Assembly (NCBI GenBank): GCA_027081375.1
Contig: JALWKR010000250.1
Span: forward strand, 1 to 11,069
Direction of reading: 5' to 3'
DNA: 11,069 nucleotides
DNA from: Persephonella sp.
GTDB lineage: Bacteria > Aquificota > Aquificia > Aquificales > Hydrogenothermaceae
A model generated the notes under the pieces. It did no database searches and was not told the DNA's origin. It saw nothing but the letters and a program-made list of their open reading frames with translations. Shown here one piece after another: positions 6,073 to 11,069 of the stretch; position 1 is the stretch's first letter, and each line of letters opens with the position of its first letter. A program made the translations under genes and the position numbers.

Positions 6073-7895
6073 TAGAAGATAAAATCAAATCCTGTATAAA
6101 GAGCTCTTCCGGATGTAGCATATCCGTCAACAGTCTGATAGTATTTGTCTGTGATATTGTCAAGTCTTACATAAAACTTAAGGTTTTCTAATATATTCAT
6201 ATTAGCAAAAGCATTTATCACAGTGTAATAACCTGTCTGAACATTTCCTATATCTTTTCTGCTTCCTACATAAACCCCTGAAAAACCAATATTTATATTT
6301 TCATCAGGATACCAGATAATATCAAAACCAAACTGATTTCTAGGTCTTCTTGGAAGTCTCTTTCCATTTTTATCTTTTGCTTCTAAGTAAGTGTAGTTTA
6401 GTCTGATATATACAGGCTCTAAGAATATGGAATATGAAGCGTCAACTCCTTTTATTTTTGATTTTCCTTCTACGTTTTTATACTTGTACGTAGCAAAGTC
6501 ATACTCAATCATGTCTTTTATTGAATACTTAAAGTAAGTGATATTAAAACCTTTTATGTTAACGCCAACATCCCACTGGATACTTTTTTCGGGAATAAGA
6601 TTTGGATTTCCCCAGTAAGGATTATAAAGTTGGTCAATTGTTGGAACGTTATAACCAGTCCCCCAGTTTCCATGAATATTTATATCTCTTTTAAAGAAAT
6701 ATTTTCCACCAAGTTTCCATGTTGTTTTGTCCTTAAAAGCTGAATAACTGTCATGTCTTAGGGATTGAGAAAGAAGCAGGTTTGATATATTCATAACGTT
6801 TGTTATAAAGTATCCGTTGTTGTGATACCTTTTGTTTAAAGATGTTCCACCTGATTTATTATGGATAAAATGCTGTTTAGAAAATCCTAGATTAACAAAT
6901 CCTAGGTTATAATCAACTTTATCCTTTATTGTATACTCTCTATACTCTCCTTCGTATCCTCCAAACTGACTTCTTTTAAAAGTGGATTTTGTAAACAATG
7001 CTGTGATGTTGTTATTTTTTATATGTTTAGAGTACTGAAGCTTGTAAGCTTTTTGGGAGTAGTGGTTGAAAAAGGCTGTCGTTCCATATCCCCACGGATC
7101 ATCATAATCTTTAGCATCTGTTCCAGAAGCAGCATCGTAATGAACAACTGCATCAATGCTTTTCACAACAGCTTCAAATCTATCATTTTCAGTTATATTC
7201 CAGCCTGTTTTTAGGTTAAAGGTCTCATTTCTGTAGGGGTCTCTTTCCCATCCTAGCTCATCCCATCTTTTTCCATATCTAGGGTCTGACTTTTTAGGTT
7301 CTGCTGCTGAATAACCTGAAGTTTTAAACCAGTAATAGCTAAGAAGAATATCAAACTTTTTGTTTGCAAAGGATAAAGAAATTCCTGCTTTTTTTGTGTT
7401 GTAATCTCCTAATAATCCTTTTGCTTTAATATGAAATCCTTCTCTTGGTTTTTTTGTAACTATGTTTATAACCCCTGCTACAGCATCAGCTCCCCATACT
7501 CCAGACTGAACACCTTTAACAATCTCTATTTGTTCAATATCCTCTAAAAGAAGATGCTCATAGTTAGCTGATATATTAGGAGTTGTAAAATCGTTTATTC
7601 TAATGCCGTCAATAAATGTTAATGTTCTTTTAGGATCACATCCCCAAAGATATACAGATGTGGTCTGTCCAAATCCTCCTGCAGATGAGAAAGAAAAACC
7701 ATCTCTATTGAAAATAATATCTCTTAAATCAAAAGGATGTTTTTCTTTTATCTCTTCCCCTGTAACAATATCAACAGGAGAAGTTACAGATTGTAAATAA
7801 GATTTAACTCCATATGCAGACTCAATAGATAAACCACTTACTTCATAGGCAAAAACAGGGATAGGGAGAAGTGCGTTTAGTAATAGTTTTTTCAT
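6072..7895 (-). CDS. TonB-dependent outer-membrane receptor, BtuB/CirA-like architecture
   Basis: A 607-residue outer-membrane active-transport receptor energised by TonB-ExbBD. A short signal peptide (1-16, ending PVFA) precedes the plug at about 35-150. The plug contains PVDIVTGEEI, the LTFIDGIRIND segment (92-102), EDIEQIEIVKGVQSGVWGADAVAGVINIVTKK. The rest alternates aromatic beta-strands as in a 22-strand barrel and ends with NITDKYYQTVDGYATSGRALYTGFDFIF-type features: the terminal aromatic Phe is the outer-membrane insertion signal, and the YQTVDGY...GR ending recalls BtuB. I see no clear TonB box and the ligand cannot be read from sequence. Cobalamin is suggested by the C-terminus, but no cobalamin riboswitch fits the predicted leader of about 35 nt; metal or siderophore is equally possible given the palindromic operator. 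Cys86 in the plug appears to be the only cysteine. AAAGGAGG precedes ATG 7895 with about 6 nt spacing. Confidence 0.92.
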   Translation of the reverse strand: MKKLLLNALLPIPVFAYEVSGLSIESAYGVKSYLQSVTSPVDIVTGEEIKEKHPFDLRDIIFNRDGFSFSSAGGFGQTTSVYLWGCDPKRTLTFIDGIRINDFTTPNISANYEHLLLEDIEQIEIVKGVQSGVWGADAVAGVINIVTKKPREGFHIKAKGLLGDYNTKKAGISLSFANKKFDILLSYYWFKTSGYSAAEPKKSDPRYGKRWDELGWERDPYRNETFNLKTGWNITENDRFEAVVKSIDAVVHYDAASGTDAKDYDDPWGYGTTAFFNHYSQKAYKLQYSKHIKNNNITALFTKSTFKRSQFGGYEGEYREYTIKDKVDYNLGFVNLGFSKQHFIHNKSGGTSLNKRYHNNGYFITNVMNISNLLLSQSLRHDSYSAFKDKTTWKLGGKYFFKRDINIHGNWGTGYNVPTIDQLYNPYWGNPNLIPEKSIQWDVGVNIKGFNITYFKYSIKDMIEYDFATYKYKNVEGKSKIKGVDASYSIFLEPVYIRLNYTYLEAKDKNGKRLPRRPRNQFGFDIIWYPDENINIGFSGVYVGSRKDIGNVQTGYYTVINAFANMNILENLKFYVRLDNITDKYYQTVDGYATSGRALYTGFDFIF

Positions 7896-7919
7896 TCTAA
7901 CCTCCTTTTATTTTGCTAA

Positions 7920-7934
7920 TGCAAATTATTTGCA
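7920..7934 (-). promoter_or_regulatory. Perfect 7-1-7 palindromic operator candidate (Fur-family type) at the TonB receptor promoter
   Basis: TGCAAAT-T-ATTTGCA is a perfect inverted repeat of 7-bp arms around one base, the geometry of Fur-family boxes. It starts 25 nt before the receptor ATG and covers the transcription start expected from the -10 at 7943-7938, an ideal position for repression. Its core GCAA-N5-TTGC agrees with the nickel regulator Nur box as I remember it; match to the E. coli iron Fur box is moderate (13/19). No regulator gene is in the window, so the metal is unknown. Confidence 0.55.
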
Positions 7935-7937
7935 ATT

Positions 7938-7943
7938 ATTATA
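7938..7943 (-). promoter_or_regulatory. -10 box of the TonB receptor gene
   Basis: The minus strand reads TATAAT at 7943-7938, 42 nt upstream of the receptor ATG. The -35 region is not convincing: TTGTAT at 7964-7959 has a 15-nt spacer and TTAACA at 7970-7965 a 21-nt spacer. The same ten bases TATAATAATT also occur at the trmFO -10. Confidence 0.55.
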
Positions 7944-8133
7944 CCTTATAAATTTTCTATACAATGTTAATATTAGAATTTTTGAATTTATAAGCATAAA
8001 AAGTCATTACAATATAAATATTTCTTACAATTGAAAGATCACAAATGCACGAAGTATGCAGAATATTCTTATCTTAAGGAAAAGATTTGAAAATTTTATC
8101 TACCTTTGAAATTTCTAGAATAACTTAGCTTCC
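7944..8133. other. Middle part of the TonB receptor / OmpA divergent spacer, no gene seen
   Basis: This AT-rich stretch lies between the two outward promoters. I found no ORF with a ribosome binding site, no tRNA-like fold and no strong hairpin. The small inverted repeat TGCA...TGCA at 8046-8060 is too short to interpret. It may hold upstream activator or regulator sites. Confidence 0.5.
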
Positions 8134-8170
8134 TTGACATTATAAACTTAGTAATTCATTATTAAGTTAT
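8120..8170. repeat. Three AACTTA elements around the OmpA promoter
   Basis: AACTTAG occurs at 8122-8128 and again at 8145-8151, exactly 23 bp apart. The inverted form TAAGTTAT at 8163-8170 is the perfect complement of ATAACTTA at 8120-8127. The copies flank the -35, fill the spacer and follow the -10, so they are candidate binding sites for a regulator of the OmpA gene. Short AT-rich words can recur by chance. Confidence 0.4.
8134..8162 (+). promoter_or_regulatory. Sigma70-type promoter of the OmpA-like gene
   Basis: A perfect -35 TTGACA (8134-8139) is followed after 17 nt by CATTAT (8157-8162), four of six matches to TATAAT. Transcription should begin near 8169, leaving a 24-nt leader with a strong AGGAGG site. 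This is the best-defined promoter in the window and suits an abundant outer-membrane protein. Confidence 0.7.
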
Positions 8171-8192
8171 AAAAAATCAGAGGAGGTTTGTT

Positions 8193-9599
8193 ATGTTTAA
8201 AAAGAAACTAGCTGTGGCTGTTTTATCTATTGCCATGGCAGGAAACACGTTTGCTGCTGGATTAAAAGACTCATTTATTTACTCGCCACATATTGGGTAC
8301 CACATGTACGATGAGGAAAGATCTGCGAAATCTGGAAGTACATATTATGGACTAAAAAATAACTTAACAGGGGGATTAACCTTAGAAAAGGTTTTTACAA
8401 ATTTTGGTATTGGAGTTATGTTTGGATATGGTAAAACCTCTTTGGAAGGACCAGATGTTATTAGAGATTCTTACGACTGGGCTGTTTTTGGAAGCTATTA
8501 CTCTCCTGTAAACGAAAAACTGTTTCCTTTCGTATCTCTTGGAATTGGTGGAAACGCATTAAACCATAAAACATTAACAGGTATATATGGTGCTTTAGGG
8601 GTTAGATATTTAATCTGGAATAATCTTGGTGTAAAGCTAGCTTTACAGGGTTTAAGCCTGTGGAAAGGAAGATACGACCTCATTCCAACAGTAGGAGTTG
8701 ATATTGTTTTTGGAGGAGAAGTAGATAGTGATAGAGATGGTGTTGTAGATTCAAAAGATATATGTCCAAATACTCCTATAGGAGTAAAAGTAAATGAAAA
8801 TGGATGTCCGTTAGACAGTGATAAAGATGGTGTAGCAGATTATTTAGATAAATGTCCTGATACACCTATAGGTGTTAAAGTTGATAACAACGGCTGTCCA
8901 CTAGATTCTGATAAAGACGGTGTTCCTGATTATCTTGATAGATGCCCTGATACACCAGTAGGAGTAAATGTAGATAAAAACGGCTGTCCTATAGATAGTG
9001 ATAGAGACGGCATTCCTGATTACTTAGACAAATGTCCAAATACACCAGCAGGGGTAAAAGTAAATAAAGAAGGATGTCCGTTAGACAGTGATAAAGATGG
9101 TGTAGCAGATTATTTAGATAAATGTCCTAATACACCTATAGGTGTTAAAGTTGATAACAGCGGTTGTCCACTAGATTCTGATAAAGACGGTGTTCCTGAC
9201 TATCTTGATAGATGCCCTAACACTCCTAAAGGTTATAAGGTTGATGAAAAAGGATGTTTTGTAGAAGCACGACTTGAAATTCATTTTGATGTGAACAGTG
9301 CAGAAATAAAACCTGAATACATGCCTGAAATAGAAAAATTCGCAAAATTCCTTAAGGAAAATCCAAACATAAAAGTTGAAATACAAGGACACACTGACAA
9401 CACAGGTTCTGAAGAGTATAACCTTAAACTATCTCAAAGAAGAGCTGAGGCTGTAAGAAAAGTTCTTATAGAAAAATACGGTATATCTCCAGATAGAGTA
9501 ATAGCAAAAGGTTATGGAGAAAGCATGCCAATAGCTCCAAATGATACTGAAGAAGGAAGAGCTAAAAACAGAAGAGTTGTTGCTAAAATTATAAAGTAG
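8193..9599 (+). CDS. OmpA-family outer-membrane protein with six thrombospondin type 3 repeats
   Basis: A 468-residue structural outer-membrane protein that likely tethers the outer membrane to peptidoglycan. A signal peptide (1-21 or 22, ending NTFAA) is followed by a beta-barrel of about 150 residues with alternating strands (FGIGVMFGYG, WAVFGSYYS, FPFVSLGIGG). Residues 178-357 form six 30-residue repeats, each beginning DSDxDG, a calcium-binding TSP3 pattern, and each with two Cys (CPxTP...GC) likely to form a disulfide. The C-terminal OmpA domain runs from about 360: IHFDVNSAEIKPEY, EIQGHTDNTGSEEYN, LSQRRAEAV, ending NRRVVAKIIK. The Asp of HTDNTG and Arg of LSQRRA are the peptidoglycan-binding positions. 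Architecture resembles OprF-type proteins. ATG has AGGAGG at 8181-8186 with 6 nt spacing. It has its own strong promoter and terminator, so it is monocistronic. Confidence 0.94.
   Translation: MFKKKLAVAVLSIAMAGNTFAAGLKDSFIYSPHIGYHMYDEERSAKSGSTYYGLKNNLTGGLTLEKVFTNFGIGVMFGYGKTSLEGPDVIRDSYDWAVFGSYYSPVNEKLFPFVSLGIGGNALNHKTLTGIYGALGVRYLIWNNLGVKLALQGLSLWKGRYDLIPTVGVDIVFGGEVDSDRDGVVDSKDICPNTPIGVKVNENGCPLDSDKDGVADYLDKCPDTPIGVKVDNNGCPLDSDKDGVPDYLDRCPDTPVGVNVDKNGCPIDSDRDGIPDYLDKCPNTPAGVKVNKEGCPLDSDKDGVADYLDKCPNTPIGVKVDNSGCPLDSDKDGVPDYLDRCPNTPKGYKVDEKGCFVEARLEIHFDVNSAEIKPEYMPEIEKFAKFLKENPNIKVEIQGHTDNTGSEEYNLKLSQRRAEAVRKVLIEKYGISPDRVIAKGYGESMPIAPNDTEEGRAKNRRVVAKIIK
8724..9263 (+). repeat. Six tandem 90-bp TSP3-encoding repeats with an internal recent duplication
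   Basis: Units start at 8724, 8814, 8904, 8994, 9084 and 9174, each coding 30 residues. Bases 8802-8948 and 9072-9218, 270 bp apart, match at 143 of 147 positions. Units 2-3 therefore recur as units 5-6 almost unchanged, while neighbouring units differ far more. This indicates a recent three-unit duplication or gene conversion. All six reading frames and Cys pairs are preserved. Confidence 0.9.
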
Positions 9600-9606
9600 T
9601 CTTTTA

Positions 9607-9632
9607 AGGGAGCTTTCGCTCCCTCTTTGTTT
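9607..9632 (+). terminator. Terminator of the OmpA-like gene
   Basis: AGGGAGC (9607-9613) pairs with GCTCCCT (9618-9624) around a TTTC loop, followed by the T-rich CTTTGTTT. It lies 7 nt after the stop codon. The stem is identical to the one following the DUF481 gene. Confidence 0.85.
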
Positions 9633-9717
9633 CCATTTCAAATGTCTTAATATCCTCTAAGGACAATCTATTCCTGTAAAATAAAATAACCTTATGACTT
9701 TATTTAAGGGGAAAATT

Positions 9718-10431
9718 TTGAAAAAACTTTTACCTATTTTATGTTTAGGATTTTTTGATATAGTCTATGCAAATACAGATAATAAGTGGAATTTGCACTC
9801 TGAATTATCTTACGTAAAAACTTCTGGAAATTCTGATATTGAAACAGCACAGATAAAAATAGAAGCTAAAAAAGAAGTACTTCCAAATAGATTTAACATC
9901 AAAGGCGAGTTCCTTTATGGGAAATCAGATGGTAAAGAAAACTCTAACAAGTTTTACGGACTTGGAAGATGGGAAAGATTGATTACTGAAAAGCTGTTCT
10001 GGTTTTTACAGGGAGATTATCTTAGAGATAGATTTTCAGGATTTGATTATAGAACAAACTGGTCTCTAGGATTTGGTTACGATATTATAAAAAGCAAAAA
10101 ATTTTATTTAAAACTCCTAACATCCCTTGGTTACACTTTTGAGGATTTAAAAAAAGAAGGTTCAAATGATTATACTTCAGGAGATATAAATCTATCTTTA
10201 AACTGGAATATCTTGAAAAATCTAGTTTTTAAAAATGAAATAGATTATCTACAGTCTTTTAAAGAATACTCTGTGTACTATGTAAATATTAATAATTCGT
10301 TAGAAGTAAAGATAAACCAGCATTTATCTTTAGGTGTTGGCTACAACATTTCCTACCAGCACAAACCACCTTCTTCTAGCTATAAAAAGACAGATACAAA
10401 CTTTTTAACATCCTTAATTATTGGTTACTAA
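9718..10431 (+). CDS. DUF481 (YdiY-like) outer-membrane beta-barrel protein
   Basis: From TTG at 9718 this encodes 237 residues. A signal peptide (MKKLLPILCLGFFDIVYA) is followed by a mature part of amphipathic beta-strands. It starts with WNLHSELSYVKTSGNSD, the SGNSD motif being typical of the DUF481 family of putative outer-membrane proteins, and it ends with the aromatic residue Tyr in SLIIGY, as expected of a barrel. Function is unknown in the family; a salt-induced member gave it a name. The in-frame ATG at 9694 has no ribosome binding site and would add 8 residues before the signal peptide. TTG 9718 has AAGGGG at 9706-9711 with 6 nt spacing, so I prefer it. A possible -10 TAAAAT at 9677-9682 would place the RNA start too close to 9694, which also favours the TTG. 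It stands alone between two terminators with the same stem. Confidence 0.82.
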   Translation: MKKLLPILCLGFFDIVYANTDNKWNLHSELSYVKTSGNSDIETAQIKIEAKKEVLPNRFNIKGEFLYGKSDGKENSNKFYGLGRWERLITEKLFWFLQGDYLRDRFSGFDYRTNWSLGFGYDIIKSKKFYLKLLTSLGYTFEDLKKEGSNDYTSGDINLSLNWNILKNLVFKNEIDYLQSFKEYSVYYVNINNSLEVKINQHLSLGVGYNISYQHKPPSSSYKKTDTNFLTSLIIGY

Positions 10432-10432
10432 A

Positions 10433-10457
10433 AGGGAGCAAAAGCTCCCTCTTATTT
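10433..10457. terminator. Bidirectional terminator shared by the DUF481 gene and proA
   Basis: AGGGAGC (10433-10439) pairs with GCTCCCT (10444-10450) around an AAAA loop. The plus-strand tail is CTTATTTT. On the minus strand the stem is followed by TTTAGTAA, adding to the T closing the stem. The DUF481 stop (10429-10431) lies just before it and the proA stop (10452-10454) just after, so it can serve both convergent genes. Confidence 0.85.
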
Positions 10458-11069
10458 TAATTCACAGGGAGAAGTATCTACTTCTATATTTTCTTCTTCT
10501 TTTGGAATACCAACTCCATTTCTTATCTGGCCGTTTCCAAATATTATAAATTTAGGAATAGTAAGTTCTTTAAGTCCCATTGGGCCTCTAGCATGAATTT
10601 TGTCTGTGGAAATTCCCATCTCTGCACCTAATCCAAACTCATTTCCATCAGTAAATCTTGTTGATGCGTTAATATAAACAGCAGCACTGTCAACTTCGTT
10701 AATAAATCTCATACCTTTTGTGTAGTTTTCTGTAACAATACTTTCTGAATGAGAGGAACCATACTTATGGATAAAATCAATAGCCTCATCTAAGTTATCA
10801 ACAACTTTTACGGCAATAATAAGATCTAAAAACTCTTCATAAAAATCTTCTTCTGTAGCTGGAACTATTTCTGTATCCTGTGCTTTAGGATGGTCTTTTA
10901 ATATCTCTAAAGCTCTTTCGTCGCATCTCATCTCAACTCCAGCTTTACCGTAGTAGTAAGCTATTTCAGGTAAAAATTCCTCAGCTATATCTTTATGAAC
11001 AACGAGATTTTCTATTGCATTACATACGGAAGGTCTCTCAACTTTAGCGTTATAGGCTATGTTTAGGGC
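10452..11069 (-). CDS. proA: Gamma-glutamyl phosphate reductase ProA (C-terminal part; 5' end outside window)
   Basis: The minus-strand frame is open to the window edge, giving 205 C-terminal residues of a protein usually about 415-420 long. ProA reduces glutamyl-5-phosphate with NADPH to glutamate semialdehyde, the second step of proline synthesis in the cytosol. The visible part starts just before the catalytic cysteine: NAKVERPSVCNAIENLVVHKD, with Cys coded at 11022-11024. It continues with SESIVTENY, VYINASTRFTDGNEFGLGAEMGIST and HARGPMGLKELT, all strong ProA signatures of the aldehyde dehydrogenase-like fold. After the usual end (GNGQIRNG) there is an acidic tail of about 20 residues ending SPCELK. 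The ATG at 10931 is internal, not the start. The gene converges on the DUF481 gene with a shared terminator; no proB is visible. Confidence 0.95.
   Translation of the reverse strand, partial: ALNIAYNAKVERPSVCNAIENLVVHKDIAEEFLPEIAYYYGKAGVEMRCDERALEILKDHPKAQDTEIVPATEEDFYEEFLDLIIAVKVVDNLDEAIDFIHKYGSSHSESIVTENYTKGMRFINEVDSAAVYINASTRFTDGNEFGLGAEMGISTDKIHARGPMGLKELTIPKFIIFGNGQIRNGVGIPKEEENIEVDTSPCELK

Noticed and set aside
8045..8077. Ten-codon ORF beginning ATGCACGAAG upstream of the OmpA gene, possible leader peptide
   Set aside because: It has no ribosome binding site, lies upstream of the predicted OmpA promoter and has no attenuator hairpin after it.
7896..8192. Cobalamin riboswitch upstream of the BtuB-like receptor
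   Set aside because: The predicted leader is only about 35 nt and I see no B12-box-like sequence or extended fold; promoter-level control by the palindrome fits better.
8724..9263. CRISPR-like or mobile repeat array
   Set aside because: The 90-bp periodicity is in frame inside an OmpA-family gene and encodes TSP3 calcium-binding repeats, with no spacers.
9694..9717. ATG start for the DUF481 gene
   Set aside because: No Shine-Dalgarno sequence precedes it and it would put extra residues before a canonical signal peptide; the TTG at 9718 has a well-spaced AAGGGG.
1..11069. tRNA, rRNA, insertion sequence, prophage or attachment sites
   Set aside because: I looked for transposase-like proteins, terminal inverted repeats and tRNA-like ends and saw none; coding style is uniform throughout.

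Overview
The window is AT-rich DNA with ordinary bacterial genes. Arg is mostly AGA/AGG, Ile is often ATA, and the proteins are rich in Lys, Glu and Ile. Outer-membrane machinery is abundant: an LPS-export ATPase, a Mla-type lipid-transport ATPase, a TonB-dependent receptor, an OmpA-like protein and a DUF481 barrel. With TrmFO and thermophile-like composition, this suggests a diderm thermophile, probably Aquificota close to Sulfurihydrogenibium or Persephonella. The taxon is an inference from style, not from a marker gene.

Bases 1-1712 (+) look like one operon: the C-terminal half of lptB, a MlaF-like ABC ATPase overlapping it by 4 nt, then hpt. ribD (1702-2805, -) converges on hpt with an 11-nt overlap, and a perfect 10-bp inverted repeat brackets the two stop codons. 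coaBC (2873-4042, +) diverges from ribD across a 67-nt gap with a perfect -10 hexamer.

At 4120-4623 (+) is a short secreted protein recognisable as a nickel superoxide dismutase (NiSOD). The nickel-hook motif HCxxPCGxY begins at the first residue after a predicted Sec signal peptide, so signal peptidase would itself expose the Ni-binding His1. The protein ends in a His-rich tail.

Bases 4647-7895 (-) hold trmFO and, upstream of it, a TonB-dependent outer-membrane receptor. The receptor promoter carries a perfect 7-1-7 palindrome across the expected transcription start. It resembles operators of the Fur family, with a GCAA-N5-TTGC core like the nickel regulator Nur as I recall that motif. A nickel-linked group (periplasmic NiSOD plus a metal-regulated receptor) is a plausible but unproven reading.

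A 297-nt divergent spacer leads to an OmpA-like protein (8193-9599, +) with six thrombospondin type 3 repeats, part of which is a recent 270-bp-offset duplication. A DUF481 outer-membrane protein follows (9718-10431, +). The C-terminal half of proA (10452 to the window end, -) converges on it. Compact G-rich hairpins separate most units, and two pairs of them have nearly the same stem.
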